Source: DASQZK01 sp963771005 (lineage in GTDB: Bacteria > Bacteroidota > Bacteroidia > Bacteroidales > GCA-2748055). From it: DNA of 64,000 nucleotides. The stretch lies in contig CAVYRO010000008.1 in the NCBI GenBank assembly GCA_963771005.1, positions 1,240,001-1,304,000 of the forward strand, written 5' to 3'. Below the pieces are notes generated by a model. That model saw only the letters and a program-made list of their open reading frames with translations, searched no databases and was not told where the DNA came from. The stretch's first letter is position 1. Every line of letters begins with the position of its first letter. The position numbers and the translations under genes are program-made. Positions 35,922 through 45,833 of this stretch are shown piece by piece.

Positions 35922-38651
35922 TTACCTGGAAATAATGATGTGACGGACCGTATATCCCTCCCGGCTTTCAACCTTTACCAGGTATAAACCCGGCTGCCAT
36001 CCTGAAACATCAAAGGTCATTTCAGGCCCGGTGACTTTCCGGAAAGCGAACCGGTGTCCGTCAGCACCATATATACTGATCATGGACGTCCCCAGGGTAA
36101 ACGATGGGGGAATGCAGAGTGTCATCTCAGCTCCGGCCGGGTTGGGATAAACAGTCATTTCCCCGTGAAAATCTTCGGGAGTAACACTGGTATTGTCAGC
36201 CTCATCGGCAAAAAACAGAGAATGACCGGGATAACTGACCATGAGTTTGCGCAGGCGGATGGTAGAGAAAACGGTATCATTTTCTGTACATCCGGGATTT
36301 CCACCGGTGAAATTGAATTTTAAACCGGTAAGTGTCACCGGGTAAGCCGTGATATCCAGGAAGGTCACGGGGGCCGCGACGAGCACGGGAATATTGCTTT
36401 TCACCTCAGGTCCATCAATCCACATCTCATCGCCGTCATTCTTCAGGATCCTGAAGGACGAACGCACAGGAATATCCCCGGTTTCAATTTCCACCCATAA
36501 TGAATCGGGAAGGCCATAGATAAGGAATGGTTTTTCCAGTTGAAAGGTTGGCGGGGCAGCACCGCAAGACCATGAACAATTCATGTCAAAAACAGGAAGG
36601 TCCTTAGGGGTCATTGAGGTAACGACCTCTCCGGTGCCATTGCCTGTAAGATCCCATGAAAACAGATCGGTCAGTCCGTCGAGGGAAAGGTGCTCTTTCC
36701 CGCATTCAATCCTGACCAAAGCCGAATCTGCGAAATCCGTAAGATATACCCTAACCCATGAAAAGCCGCTTCTTTTGCCCGTGAACAGCCCATTCCCGTT
36801 TATTGTCCCTTTACCGGCATCCGAATTTACCCACGAAAAAACGGAAGGTGGTACGTCCACAGCCGTACCACCAGGATCCAGGACCGTTACGGTCAGGTTC
36901 ACATCCCGTAGTGAATCGGTAACCAGGGTATCCGGGCTCAGAACGATCGCCGATATCTGTTGTACCCGGATATGGCATGAATCCCTGAGCTCATTGCATG
37001 AAGCGTTGATCCATCCTTCCGCACTGTCTCCGGTGGCCTTAAAAACACCATCCCGGCTAATAGTCCCGGCATTTCCTGTGACTTCCCAGTCGATAGCCGG
37101 GAGATCCGTCCCGCTGATTTCCGTCCCGAACTGGTTTATCACCTGAAGATGAATTGTATCGGAGCGCCCCTGCAGGTAACTTAGTTCATGGTCAGCCAGA
37201 TTTATATCCTCCGGCACTTCTTCTATCCTTGCCATGCTAATATTATCGAAATATACTTTCCCCGTAAAATTGCCCGTCCCAAAAAACAATCGGCAATTGG
37301 CATCCCCGGTCGACATATGAAAATCTATGGTGAAGGTCTGTGTAATTGCGGTAATATTTTTATTCCAGTTGAAATAGGAACCCCAGTCGCCGTAATTCCG
37401 CGCCAGAGTTACCAGTCCTGAAGCCGGGCCCTCAGCCCAGGCATCAAAGGTGATATGGTAATATCCCGCAACGACCTCGATCCCCGACTGCTGAAAGCCG
37501 ACCTCCCAGTTAACCCCAGGGGAAAGGATCACGTCCGAAACGAGTTCCCCGTTCTCTGTATAAATTTCAGCATCCCCGTTCTGACTGTTACTGACGTAAT
37601 TCGACCAGGGATTTGTGTTCGTGTTGAAATCACCGTTGGTCAGCAGTTCGTTTTTCCGCAAAAAAAAAGGCAGGACCAGAACATCCTGCACCATATTGAA
37701 AGTGAACGGATTTGCCGCACCCTGGTGAAGCCATCCTTTGAAGAGAAAGCCCGAATCCGGTTCGGCCGTGAGAGTAACCTCGGTGCCTGCAGGATAGGTT
37801 TCCATCTGCGGAGTGACCTGAACAGATCCCCCGCTCACCGGGCCGGTCGTCATAGTGTACGGGCCCGGATCATCCTGCATCTGATAGACCCGGACATAAT
37901 CGATGAGGAATTTATGGGGAAGTTTCGAGTCATCGACACCCGCATAGCCACCCCATGAACCCCCGTAAGCAAGGTTCACGATCAGGTAGAACATCTTGTC
38001 GAACGGCCAGACCCTCGGATCGTCCGCACTTCTGACATAACTGTGGTATTTAACCCCGTCGGCATACCATTCCAGGCTGTCGGGTGTCCAGTAAAGGGTG
38101 AAATTGATAAACTTCTGCCAGGGATGAACGATTGCGGATACCCCACCGCTCCCGGATGATTCATGTCCGGTGCCGTTCGTGCCTTCATAGTGAACCGTAT
38201 AAAACATATGCTCGGGTTCGACACCGATATATTCCATGATATCTATCTCACCGCTTCGCGGCCAGCCGCCATGTTCACTGTAGGTGGGCATCATCCAGAG
38301 AGCAGGCCAGGTACCTTTTCCCGTGGGTACCTTTGCACTGATCTCAATTTTTCCGTATTTCCAGTCTCCCTTCATTTTTGAGATAAGGCTGGCAGAGGTG
38401 TACTGAGAACCCATGTAGCTTTCTTTGCGGGCTTCGATGATAAGCACCGTATCCTCGATCCGGGCGTTTTCCGGCCGGCGGTTGGTATAGTACTGTAACT
38501 CCGTATTCCGGACATTGCCGGTTTCAAAGTCCCATTTCGTGCTGTCGGGAAGGCCGGGCGTGTTGAATTCATCATTCCATACCATAACATAATCCTGGCC
38601 GCCGGCCGGCAAAAACAACAGGACGAGATAAAATAAAACCGCATACTTCAT
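35922..38651 (-). CDS. GH16 endo-beta-glucanase (laminarinase-like) with accessory domains and T9SS sorting domain
   Basis: 909 residues with a signal peptide (MKYAVLFYLVLLFLPAGGQ). The GH16 domain (about 20-255) contains WPRSGEIDIMEYIG, with nucleophile Glu 135, Asp 137 and acid Glu 140. The EIDIME spacing with the extra Met indicates the laminarinase/beta-agarase-type loop. A short repeat domain (MTTGPVSGGSVQVTP), a CBM4/9-like sandwich (about 335-480), and bacterial Ig-like domains follow. The end (PEDFHGEMTVYPNPAGAEM to IISR) is a type A type IX secretion sorting domain, so the enzyme is probably surface-attached or released. It is separate from the uronate genes by about 195 bp. Confidence 0.93.
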   Translation of the reverse strand: MKYAVLFYLVLLFLPAGGQDYVMVWNDEFNTPGLPDSTKWDFETGNVRNTELQYYTNRRPENARIEDTVLIIEARKESYMGSQYTSASLISKMKGDWKYGKIEISAKVPTGKGTWPALWMMPTYSEHGGWPRSGEIDIMEYIGVEPEHMFYTVHYEGTNGTGHESSGSGGVSAIVHPWQKFINFTLYWTPDSLEWYADGVKYHSYVRSADDPRVWPFDKMFYLIVNLAYGGSWGGYAGVDDSKLPHKFLIDYVRVYQMQDDPGPYTMTTGPVSGGSVQVTPQMETYPAGTEVTLTAEPDSGFLFKGWLHQGAANPFTFNMVQDVLVLPFFLRKNELLTNGDFNTNTNPWSNYVSNSQNGDAEIYTENGELVSDVILSPGVNWEVGFQQSGIEVVAGYYHITFDAWAEGPASGLVTLARNYGDWGSYFNWNKNITAITQTFTIDFHMSTGDANCRLFFGTGNFTGKVYFDNISMARIEEVPEDINLADHELSYLQGRSDTIHLQVINQFGTEISGTDLPAIDWEVTGNAGTISRDGVFKATGDSAEGWINASCNELRDSCHIRVQQISAIVLSPDTLVTDSLRDVNLTVTVLDPGGTAVDVPPSVFSWVNSDAGKGTINGNGLFTGKRSGFSWVRVYLTDFADSALVRIECGKEHLSLDGLTDLFSWDLTGNGTGEVVTSMTPKDLPVFDMNCSWSCGAAPPTFQLEKPFLIYGLPDSLWVEIETGDIPVRSSFRILKNDGDEMWIDGPEVKSNIPVLVAAPVTFLDITAYPVTLTGLKFNFTGGNPGCTENDTVFSTIRLRKLMVSYPGHSLFFADEADNTSVTPEDFHGEMTVYPNPAGAEMTLCIPPSFTLGTSMISIYGADGHRFAFRKVTGPEMTFDVSGWQPGLYLVKVESREGYTVRHIIISR

Positions 38652-38750
38652 GGTTGGCAGGTTTAGCGTAGTTTTTCCGGCATTCCGGATTTTAAATATA
38701 GGAAAATATCCTGAAATGCCAAAAGCGGTTCCATGCTCCAGGTGATCCGT

Positions 38751-39209
38751 TTATATTTTTTCTTTTTCGATTTTTCTGTGGATTTCCAGGTATGTTGGTA
38801 ATGCAGCCGAACCATACCATTGAAAAATTTCAGTGTCAAAAACACCGGACTTTACGGTGGGATCATTCTCCAGGAGTTCTTTTGCCTCTTCAACTGTTTT
38901 TACGTTTAGAATGAAGATACCCCTGTAGCCCTTCTCATTTTCATAGAACGGGCCGGCAACAACCAACCTGCCTTCTTCCGCGAGACGGTTGATATTTTTA
39001 AAATGTCCCTCGAACAGGCGACTTCGTTCTTCCTTATCGACAGGGTTGTACGACCCGGTTTTTAGGATGACGAAAATGTAGGATTTCATGCCGTATTCAT
39101 CAGCTCCCAATGAGTCGGCCAGGGCTTTGTCATACTCCGGATCAACCTGCTGTGCATTTAGTCCGGCGTTCAGGCAAATAGCAAACAAAATGATACTGAG
39201 GATTTTCAT
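38751..39209 (-). CDS. Secreted YciI-like (YCII domain) protein
   Basis: 152 residues with a signal peptide (MKILSIILFAICLNAGLNAQ). A ferredoxin-like YCII domain follows: YIFVILKTGSYNP, LFEGHFKNINRLAEEGRLVV, and AGPFYENEKGYRGIFIL with the usual Gly-Pro. Domain members are small, often dimeric, and mostly of unknown activity. It lies 22 bp after the MG2/plug protein gene on the same strand and may be the last gene of that operon. Confidence 0.8.
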   Translation of the reverse strand: MKILSIILFAICLNAGLNAQQVDPEYDKALADSLGADEYGMKSYIFVILKTGSYNPVDKEERSRLFEGHFKNINRLAEEGRLVVAGPFYENEKGYRGIFILNVKTVEEAKELLENDPTVKSGVFDTEIFQWYGSAALPTYLEIHRKIEKEKI

Positions 39210-39231
39210 GATGTGAAACCAGGGTTAAGTT

Positions 39232-40884
39232 TTATTTTATAAGAAAGGAACTGACTCCATGGATGACTTTACCTTCAGAGTCTGTGCCTCTTATCAAAAC
39301 AATATAATTCCCTTTTGTATCACCTGCAGTGAATGAATATTTCACAGGCACCCCGGCTTTGCAATGAATAACCGGCTCCCAGGCCAGCGTATTACGCAAA
39401 TCAGGAAAATGAGTTCCTTCATTTTCAATTGGCGGGGCAACACTGCGGGTGCTCTCATGAAAGAATCCATAGTTGAGAAAAATTCCGGACGACGGCAGAT
39501 CAATTCCCCCAAAGTCGCCGCTTTTGGATATTACACTTATAATACCTCCATAGGTAAGGTCTCCCTTAACATAGGGGGCATCCACAAACTCAATCCTGTC
39601 TATCTTTGCCGATGAAATGGCCATAATTTTTTCTTCATCGTCTATGGCAATCCAGTCGATAAGTACCAGGGGATCGTGGATTACCATATCCGCCTGAATG
39701 GAATAAAACCTGAAAATTTTACGGTCACCGGCTTTCCTGACATGAGCGGGCAGGGATAATTCATTAAAATATTCTTCGAGATTGGGTAATTCGATATAAT
39801 CCCCGATGTTCAAAACATAAGAGGGGGTGCCGTAGAATGAATTTCTGGTGGTTGCCGATGTTCCTGCTGAATCTTTCCGGGTCGTGAAGAACCTGTCCCG
39901 GAGTTCCAGGTTCTTTGTAAATAAAAGTGCCAATTCCTCCTCAGCCTCCGAAGGCTCAAACACCAAGGCAGGTAATTCCGGGCTGTCATGGTCAAAATCG
40001 TTGTCCACAAGGATCTCCGTCTTCCTGGTTCCCGTCTTTGCGGTACTCAGAAAAAGATCCCTGCTGCCATCCAGGAAGGGCAACATAAAGGCGAATCTAC
40101 CGGAAGAGTCGGTATTGACAGCAACAAAATCCTTTTCATCCGGAATGGAGAGATTTACCCTTTTAGAAGCAATGCCTGATGAAACTCCCGGAAATACGAC
40201 GCGGCCTGTAAGGGCAATCCCGCTCTCCTCGTAATTGAAATTACCTGGTGAACCGGCTCCGGATCTATTTCGGTCGATACCAGGCCGGGATGGGAAGGCA
40301 GCCTCCAGGACAACGGTCAGGCATACTTCACTCATCATTCCGGCACCGGCACCAGGGATAAATTTCATCACAATACTGTCGCGGGTATTGTATTCCTTCT
40401 TATCCTGGATGATGCGGATCCCATTTTCTTCAGCTACGGGAGTATCTGTGGATGCGGGCCGGATATTTCCTTCCAGTACCTTCCGTGAATATGGATTTAC
40501 CACCATAACCGGGACATATGCGTATGCTGACGGCCCGAAGTTCCGGTCAAATCTTGTATAGGCTTTCAGGTAATAATTTCCACTGATAAGATCAGCGGGG
40601 ATCTGCAGGCTGCCAGAGGAAAGAAAGCCGGTAACCGGGTATTTAGCCTGGATAAAAGCCGTACCATCGGGAGAGATGAATTCAATATACAAAACCTTAC
40701 TAATGCAGGAAGTATCTGTATGGTTCAGTTGTGCTGAAAACGAGATCATCTCGCCCGGGATATAAACCTCCCTGTCTGTAAAAAGTGAGATCCTCCGGGT
40801 TGGTGAGACTTCCGGTAACCGGGCATCCAGGGCGGAGGGAGAAACAAGCCCGCAAAGGATCCATATGATCAGTCTTATTTTCAT
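39232..40884 (-). CDS. MG2-like protein with C-terminal TonB-plug-like segment
   Basis: 550 residues with a signal peptide. The N-terminal SLFTDREVYIPGEMISFSAQ matches the MG2 beta-sandwich of alpha-2-macroglobulin-like proteins found in many Bacteroidota receptor operons. Near the end, IHDPLVLIDWIAIDDEEKI and DLTYGGIISVISKSGDFGG resemble a TonB-receptor plug without a barrel. The gene overlaps the DUF4249 gene by 4 bp (40881-40884). The role is probably in the same outer-membrane uptake or surface complex; it is uncharacterised. Confidence 0.75.
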   Translation of the reverse strand: MKIRLIIWILCGLVSPSALDARLPEVSPTRRISLFTDREVYIPGEMISFSAQLNHTDTSCISKVLYIEFISPDGTAFIQAKYPVTGFLSSGSLQIPADLISGNYYLKAYTRFDRNFGPSAYAYVPVMVVNPYSRKVLEGNIRPASTDTPVAEENGIRIIQDKKEYNTRDSIVMKFIPGAGAGMMSEVCLTVVLEAAFPSRPGIDRNRSGAGSPGNFNYEESGIALTGRVVFPGVSSGIASKRVNLSIPDEKDFVAVNTDSSGRFAFMLPFLDGSRDLFLSTAKTGTRKTEILVDNDFDHDSPELPALVFEPSEAEEELALLFTKNLELRDRFFTTRKDSAGTSATTRNSFYGTPSYVLNIGDYIELPNLEEYFNELSLPAHVRKAGDRKIFRFYSIQADMVIHDPLVLIDWIAIDDEEKIMAISSAKIDRIEFVDAPYVKGDLTYGGIISVISKSGDFGGIDLPSSGIFLNYGFFHESTRSVAPPIENEGTHFPDLRNTLAWEPVIHCKAGVPVKYSFTAGDTKGNYIVLIRGTDSEGKVIHGVSSFLIK

Positions 40885-42035
40885 TGGGGCCAGAAATCAG
40901 GTTTCACGATGGTTCCCCCGAGGGCGAGGCAATCGACGCAGGCAGCATCAACGGGACGAATGATACCGCGTATTATAAGGTAATATAGTATACGGGCCGA
41001 GCCACGTGAGGCCTCTATGCCTCCCCTCATCAGAAAGTAAGGGGGAGCACAAAAGGTTTCATAATCCAGGTCGAGTCCCGGCACATCACCCGCAAAGATC
41101 CTTTTTTCCGAAATGGAGACTGCGTTGAAGGTTCCCAATACCTGTTTGCCGGTACCCTTCGCATTAAGATTACCCCGTACCGGGAGCGGCTGTCTTTCGT
41201 ACAGGCCTCCCTGGTTACTGCTGTTGATCCTCAGCTGGTCCCAGTAATCGAAACCGGCCTCACTCATGGCATATTGCTCCACGAGCAGGCTATACTGGAC
41301 TGCGAGACGGGAAGTATTGTTTCCTGTAAAATTCAGCTCAAATCCGTTATATTCATTCCTGCTGAGGTTATCGGTGGAAAGCGTGTAAATGTCGCCGATC
41401 CTCTCGGTGTTCCAACAGATCATATGGGAATAATCCGGGGGATCGGTATGATGATACCTGCCATCATACCAGTATTCTATCGGGTAAGAGGAATGCCTTT
41501 CCCAGGTTTCCGTCAGTTCCCATCTGTAATACCGGCTGTCTGAGGCTCCGGCCTCCAGGTCGACGTAAAACTGCAGGCCCGGGACATCCTCCAGAGGGTT
41601 ATCGGGAGGATGTGGCACAAGAGTGAAGTATACGGAATCAACCGGCGTGCCGGGAGGCATCTTATCGTAATCGGAAGTAATCTCCACACCGGCTGGGGTG
41701 ATGACGCGAAGCTGATAGGATGTTCCCGGCTGAAGACCGGCCTTATCCATCCAAACGCGATACCGGCCGCCTTCCTGCTCCTGCAGTGAATAGGTATTTC
41801 CCTGGTCATCAAGGACCGTGACCTGACAACCGACGAGCGGTTTGAATTCCGGATCATAAACCTGTGAAGCCTGGGAGATGGTCACATACTGGTAACCTTC
41901 CCGGTCGGATACCTGACCATAGACGACATATCCATCAGCGGCCGACTCCCCGAGATCGGGCTTAAAGGGCTCGATACATGATCCGAGGACCAGGAAAATC
42001 ACCCCTATCGTCTTTGACAGCCTATTCAGAAGCAT
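40881..42035 (-). CDS. DUF4249 lipoprotein
   Basis: 384 residues. The lipoprotein signal ends in FLVLGSC (lipobox Cys 20). The body follows the DUF4249 pattern: YVVYGQVSDREGYQYVTISQ, then VTVLDDQGNTYSLQEQEGGRY and LQPGTSYQLRVITPAGVEI. These proteins commonly accompany a CarboxypepD-reg TonB receptor and may play the role that SusD plays for SusC. Here the receptor gene overlaps by 14 bp upstream. Ligand unknown. Confidence 0.85.
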   Translation of the reverse strand: MLLNRLSKTIGVIFLVLGSCIEPFKPDLGESAADGYVVYGQVSDREGYQYVTISQASQVYDPEFKPLVGCQVTVLDDQGNTYSLQEQEGGRYRVWMDKAGLQPGTSYQLRVITPAGVEITSDYDKMPPGTPVDSVYFTLVPHPPDNPLEDVPGLQFYVDLEAGASDSRYYRWELTETWERHSSYPIEYWYDGRYHHTDPPDYSHMICWNTERIGDIYTLSTDNLSRNEYNGFELNFTGNNTSRLAVQYSLLVEQYAMSEAGFDYWDQLRINSSNQGGLYERQPLPVRGNLNAKGTGKQVLGTFNAVSISEKRIFAGDVPGLDLDYETFCAPPYFLMRGGIEASRGSARILYYLIIRGIIRPVDAACVDCLALGGTIVKPDFWPQ

Positions 42036-44802
42036 AGTTTCCCAGTTTAAAAAGCCATGTCACGGTAAAGAAAGGGACACCGATGACAGCATATTTGTAA
42101 CTCTTGATCCATGCTCCGTCGGTTGTGAAAAATACGGAATATGGATTCTTGCGCCCCGTGATATTATAAACATTGAAAAGCAACGTGCCATGGAGCGGTT
42201 TTTTCTTTTTCAGATTTCCTTCTACAGTCAGAGACAAGTCAGTCCTGAAATAGTCGGGGATCCTGTAGGCGTTCCTTTTTGAAAAATCGGTGTACGGAAT
42301 ATTTTTATAATAATAAGTGGCCACGGGATAGGTCACCGGCCTGCCCGACTGGTATGAAATGATGGAGGAAAGCGTTACCCGCCTCGAAAAATGGTAATTT
42401 ATCACGGCGTTCATCACGTGCGGAACATCAAAGTTGGAAGGATAGACTTCCCCGCCGTTGATGGTGTTCCATGTTGCATCGCCTTTCACCTGCACGAGCG
42501 ACCTGGACCACGTATAGGAGATCCATCCGCCGAGCTTTCTCCTTCTTCTTTCTATATAGAATTCCAGGCCGTATGCTTTCTGATCCCCCTGTAAAACGTT
42601 GGTCTCAACGATCCGGTTATCCAGGAAGTCAGCGCCATCCCTGAATTCGGTGTAATTACCGGTGAGTTTGCCGAAGACTTCCACCGAGGTTTCCCATACA
42701 CCGCCTTTGAGGTCTTTGAAATATCCCAGGGAAAGCTGATCAGTCTTTGAAGGCGCTAGGTGATAACCCGCAAGTTGCCATTGGGTGTTGGGAGCCAGCG
42801 TAATCGTAGTATTCAGCATGAAGAGGTCCTGGTGCATCTGGTTGAAAGCCAGTTTGACCGAACTACCTGTCCCTGTTTCCACGTTAAGAGCCGCCCGGAT
42901 CTCCGGAGCGGTATACCATTTCACCGGGCTGTTTCTCCCGAAGCTTAACGTATCGCTGATGTGCCTGGCATCCACGGGCTCCCCCGCCGCATATTTGTAA
43001 ACCTCCCCGGGTCCCAGCATGGTGTAGGCCACATACCTCAACCCCAGGCTCAGGTGGATCCAGGACATCAGATCGTAGTTGTCGGAAATGTAGACGGCGC
43101 TCTCCAATCCCTGCTCCTTACCAAGGCGGAGGGGCGTCCGGATGGACCCTGCCCCGAAGGGAAGGACATCCCCCCTGTCGAGATCGTAAAGGATGGCATC
43201 GAGCCCGTATTCCAGTGTATGTTTAGTACTCAGAACATGCCTGAAGTCGTCCCTGAATTCGTAATGGTTGATCTCATACCTGTGCTGGTACGCTTTTTCT
43301 TCTACCTGGGTATCAATAGTCTTAAACGAATAATTTGCATAGACCAGGGCGGCGTCCATATGGAGCCCGGGAGTGAAATCTCTCCGCAGATTGAAGGAAT
43401 ACCCTGAATTGGAATATTCGAAGAGATTCAGGTCGGAAAGCTTGAAATGATCGAAGCTGTGGTAACCGAAAACGGAGAGCTGGCTCTTTTTCAGGTCGTA
43501 GTTCAGGGAGACACTCAGATCGTTGAACCTGGCCTGGCTGTGACTGATGTCATAGTCGTTGATATTGGAGAGGATCCAGTCAGACCAGGAAGACCTCCCG
43601 CTGACCAGGAATGAACTGACGTTTCTTACCAGGGGTCCTTCCACTGTAAGGTTTGCCGAAACCGGATTGATCCCTCCGCGTGCCGTATATTCCTTACGGT
43701 TTCCCTGCCGGGTGATCATATTGAAAACGGAAGAAAGCCTGCCTCCGAACCGGGCCGGTATGTACCCTTTATAAACATTGAAATCGCGAATGATATCCGA
43801 ATTGAAGGCCGGGAAAAATCCAAAAAGATGCGATGTGTTATAAACCGGCACTTTGTTTATGTAAAATGCATTCTGATCAAAATTACCCCCGCGGACGTTG
43901 ATCCCGGCCGAGCCTTCACCAACACTTACGATCCCCGGTAATAATTCGGAAACCTTAATGATATCCCGTTCACCCATCAGCATCGGGATGTCTTTGAGGG
44001 AAGTAAGCGGGATATTTTCAAGGCCCGGATCCCTGGAGATATTGCTCTTCTGCCGGTTGCCCATGATCACCACTTCCTCGAGAGGGATGATGCTCCTGGC
44101 CAGTTCAACCGTGAAATTTCCCGAGGAAAGAATTTCAAATTCACTTTTTTTCTTTTCATAACCGATACTCTCAATCCTCACACTGTATTTACCCGGCTTC
44201 ATCACCAGCGAAAAATAGCCGTTGCGATCGGTGATCACCCCGCTCTTTGTCTCTTCGATATAGACCGTAGCACCTATAACAGGCTCCCCGCTTTGCTGTT
44301 CCAGTATCCTGCCCAGGACCTTCACCTTCTCCTTTCCGTTCAGGTTACTCTTAGAACCGATCCTGTAGGTCCCTGGTATATCCGCCTTACGTCCCTTCAG
44401 GTATCGCTCCTCACTCTCTGTAATGGAATCCGTTTTCTCACCGGCAGATATATTTTCTTTTTCAATGTCTGCCTGCTCATAATCGGGAAGTCTGGAGGTC
44501 AATGCTTTACCTGGTATCAATACGATATTCCCATTCCATTCCGAAACCTCAAGACCGTAGCCTGCCACTGCTTCATTCAACGCCATCCTGACCGTGATGC
44601 TGTCATGATCCATCGTCACTTCGATGGCTTTCACCCATTCTTCCCGATAGAACAGGGTCACTCCCGATTTTTCATAGATCTCAATGGCAAATTTGTCGAA
44701 TGGAAGATGATCGGCGTGAACGGAAATTTTTTGGTCCGGTCCGTCGCTACCGGTTCTCAGGATGGCCGATATAAGACAGATATAAATGAATTGAATACTC
44801 AA
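42022..44802 (-). CDS. TonB-dependent receptor with STN and carboxypeptidase-regulatory-like domains
   Basis: 926 residues. The N-terminal STN (secretin/TonB short) domain is at about 20-100 (ISVHADHLPFDKFAIEIY). A CarboxypepD-reg-like beta-sandwich is at about 160-235 (GRILEQQSGEPVIGATVYIE). The plug follows (ISVGEGSAGINVRGG-like region, FYINKVPVYNTSHLFGFFP) and then a 22-strand barrel to the end. The STN domain suggests signalling to an anti-sigma factor, but none is encoded next to it. It overlaps the DUF4249 gene and follows the small secreted protein gene by 2 bp. Confidence 0.92.
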   Translation of the reverse strand: MSIQFIYICLISAILRTGSDGPDQKISVHADHLPFDKFAIEIYEKSGVTLFYREEWVKAIEVTMDHDSITVRMALNEAVAGYGLEVSEWNGNIVLIPGKALTSRLPDYEQADIEKENISAGEKTDSITESEERYLKGRKADIPGTYRIGSKSNLNGKEKVKVLGRILEQQSGEPVIGATVYIEETKSGVITDRNGYFSLVMKPGKYSVRIESIGYEKKKSEFEILSSGNFTVELARSIIPLEEVVIMGNRQKSNISRDPGLENIPLTSLKDIPMLMGERDIIKVSELLPGIVSVGEGSAGINVRGGNFDQNAFYINKVPVYNTSHLFGFFPAFNSDIIRDFNVYKGYIPARFGGRLSSVFNMITRQGNRKEYTARGGINPVSANLTVEGPLVRNVSSFLVSGRSSWSDWILSNINDYDISHSQARFNDLSVSLNYDLKKSQLSVFGYHSFDHFKLSDLNLFEYSNSGYSFNLRRDFTPGLHMDAALVYANYSFKTIDTQVEEKAYQHRYEINHYEFRDDFRHVLSTKHTLEYGLDAILYDLDRGDVLPFGAGSIRTPLRLGKEQGLESAVYISDNYDLMSWIHLSLGLRYVAYTMLGPGEVYKYAAGEPVDARHISDTLSFGRNSPVKWYTAPEIRAALNVETGTGSSVKLAFNQMHQDLFMLNTTITLAPNTQWQLAGYHLAPSKTDQLSLGYFKDLKGGVWETSVEVFGKLTGNYTEFRDGADFLDNRIVETNVLQGDQKAYGLEFYIERRRRKLGGWISYTWSRSLVQVKGDATWNTINGGEVYPSNFDVPHVMNAVINYHFSRRVTLSSIISYQSGRPVTYPVATYYYKNIPYTDFSKRNAYRIPDYFRTDLSLTVEGNLKKKKPLHGTLLFNVYNITGRKNPYSVFFTTDGAWIKSYKYAVIGVPFFTVTWLFKLGNYASE

Positions 44803-44804
44803 TT

Positions 44805-45497
44805 TTATAGCGTATTACAATAGTTTATCAAATCCCGCATCGTTTCATCCGGAGCCTTCTGTACCCGGACACCCCGCTCCCTTAAGTACTTCTTTACATT
44901 AACCTGAATATCCGGATCGAGGAGTTTGAGAAAAGTCCTGTTATTTTTGAAAAGTTGAAACTCATGCTTATCAACCAGGTACATTTTTTTTATGGATTTT
45001 GAAAAGATGTACCGGGTATCACCTGCTACGTTCTTAAGGTCCAATCTCTTCTCCCAGTGGTAAAATATTTTCAGTGGTCCGTTGCCGATTACCTGGTAAA
45101 TTCCGGGCTCGTCCGCTTCCGTTCCGAGGCATAGAAAGTCCCTGCCGTCGAAAGTGAATTCACTGAGCCATGCCCGGGAGACCGAAATGATCTGCGGAGC
45201 CCCGGTCAACCGTGTATATTTCAGAAGGATCTCCTGGTTCCGGATATCATAATTTAACTGCCGGCCGGTGTATCTGATTCCGCGGATCACCAGGATACCC
45301 GGGGAAAATTCCGCCTCACGAAGGTACTGGTCTCCGAGCACCCGGGGCGGAGGAACGTAGGTATAGATCCTGCCGTTAATAAGCAGCGGATCGGAACCAC
45401 CCGATCCCTCATCACACCCGCCGGTACCCTGGGAATAAACAGAAGAGAATATGAATGTAACGATGAAAAGGAAGCCTATCCGGCTAACGGCTTTCAT
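44805..45497 (-). CDS. Secreted protein of unknown function, first gene of the receptor operon
   Basis: 230 residues with a signal peptide (VSRIGFLFIVTFIFSSVYSQ), then a short Cys/Gly-rich patch (GTGGCDEGSGGSD). The rest is beta-rich with a basic, Lys/Arg-rich C-terminal half (FSKSIKKMYLVDKHEF, YLRERGVRVQKAP). I do not recognise a named domain. It ends 2 bp before the TonB receptor gene, so it is almost certainly co-transcribed with it. Confidence 0.75.
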   Translation of the reverse strand: MKAVSRIGFLFIVTFIFSSVYSQGTGGCDEGSGGSDPLLINGRIYTYVPPPRVLGDQYLREAEFSPGILVIRGIRYTGRQLNYDIRNQEILLKYTRLTGAPQIISVSRAWLSEFTFDGRDFLCLGTEADEPGIYQVIGNGPLKIFYHWEKRLDLKNVAGDTRYIFSKSIKKMYLVDKHEFQLFKNNRTFLKLLDPDIQVNVKKYLRERGVRVQKAPDETMRDLINYCNTL

Positions 45498-45833
45498 GTC
45501 GAAAGAGTTCAGGTTTGAAAAAATCAGGCCTTGTTATTAGCAGATTTCGCACTAAATTACGACTTTTTTTGTGGAAACTGCATGAAAGGAAGGTATCGGT
45601 GAGCTTTTTTACCGGCTGCTTCTTATCATGAACTTTTTTTATAAAAAACAGAAAATAAAGACGAAACTTTTGTAAACCCGGGCTTTCCGTAAGCCTTGTA
45701 TCAATCGCACGGATGCAGTTGTATAAGAAATACGAAGCCGTTTAACATTTCTTAACGCTTTATATTTTCATATTTTACCAATTGGCATTAAAATCACGAC
45801 CGATTTTAAAAAGTTCATTCAAATTTAAAAATT
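45498..45833. other. Divergent intergenic region, 336 bp
   Basis: It separates the receptor operon (minus) from the gld-type ABC operon (plus) and must hold both promoters. It is AT-rich near the gldA side. No repeat, RNA gene or clear TAnnTTTG promoter is evident. Confidence 0.5.
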
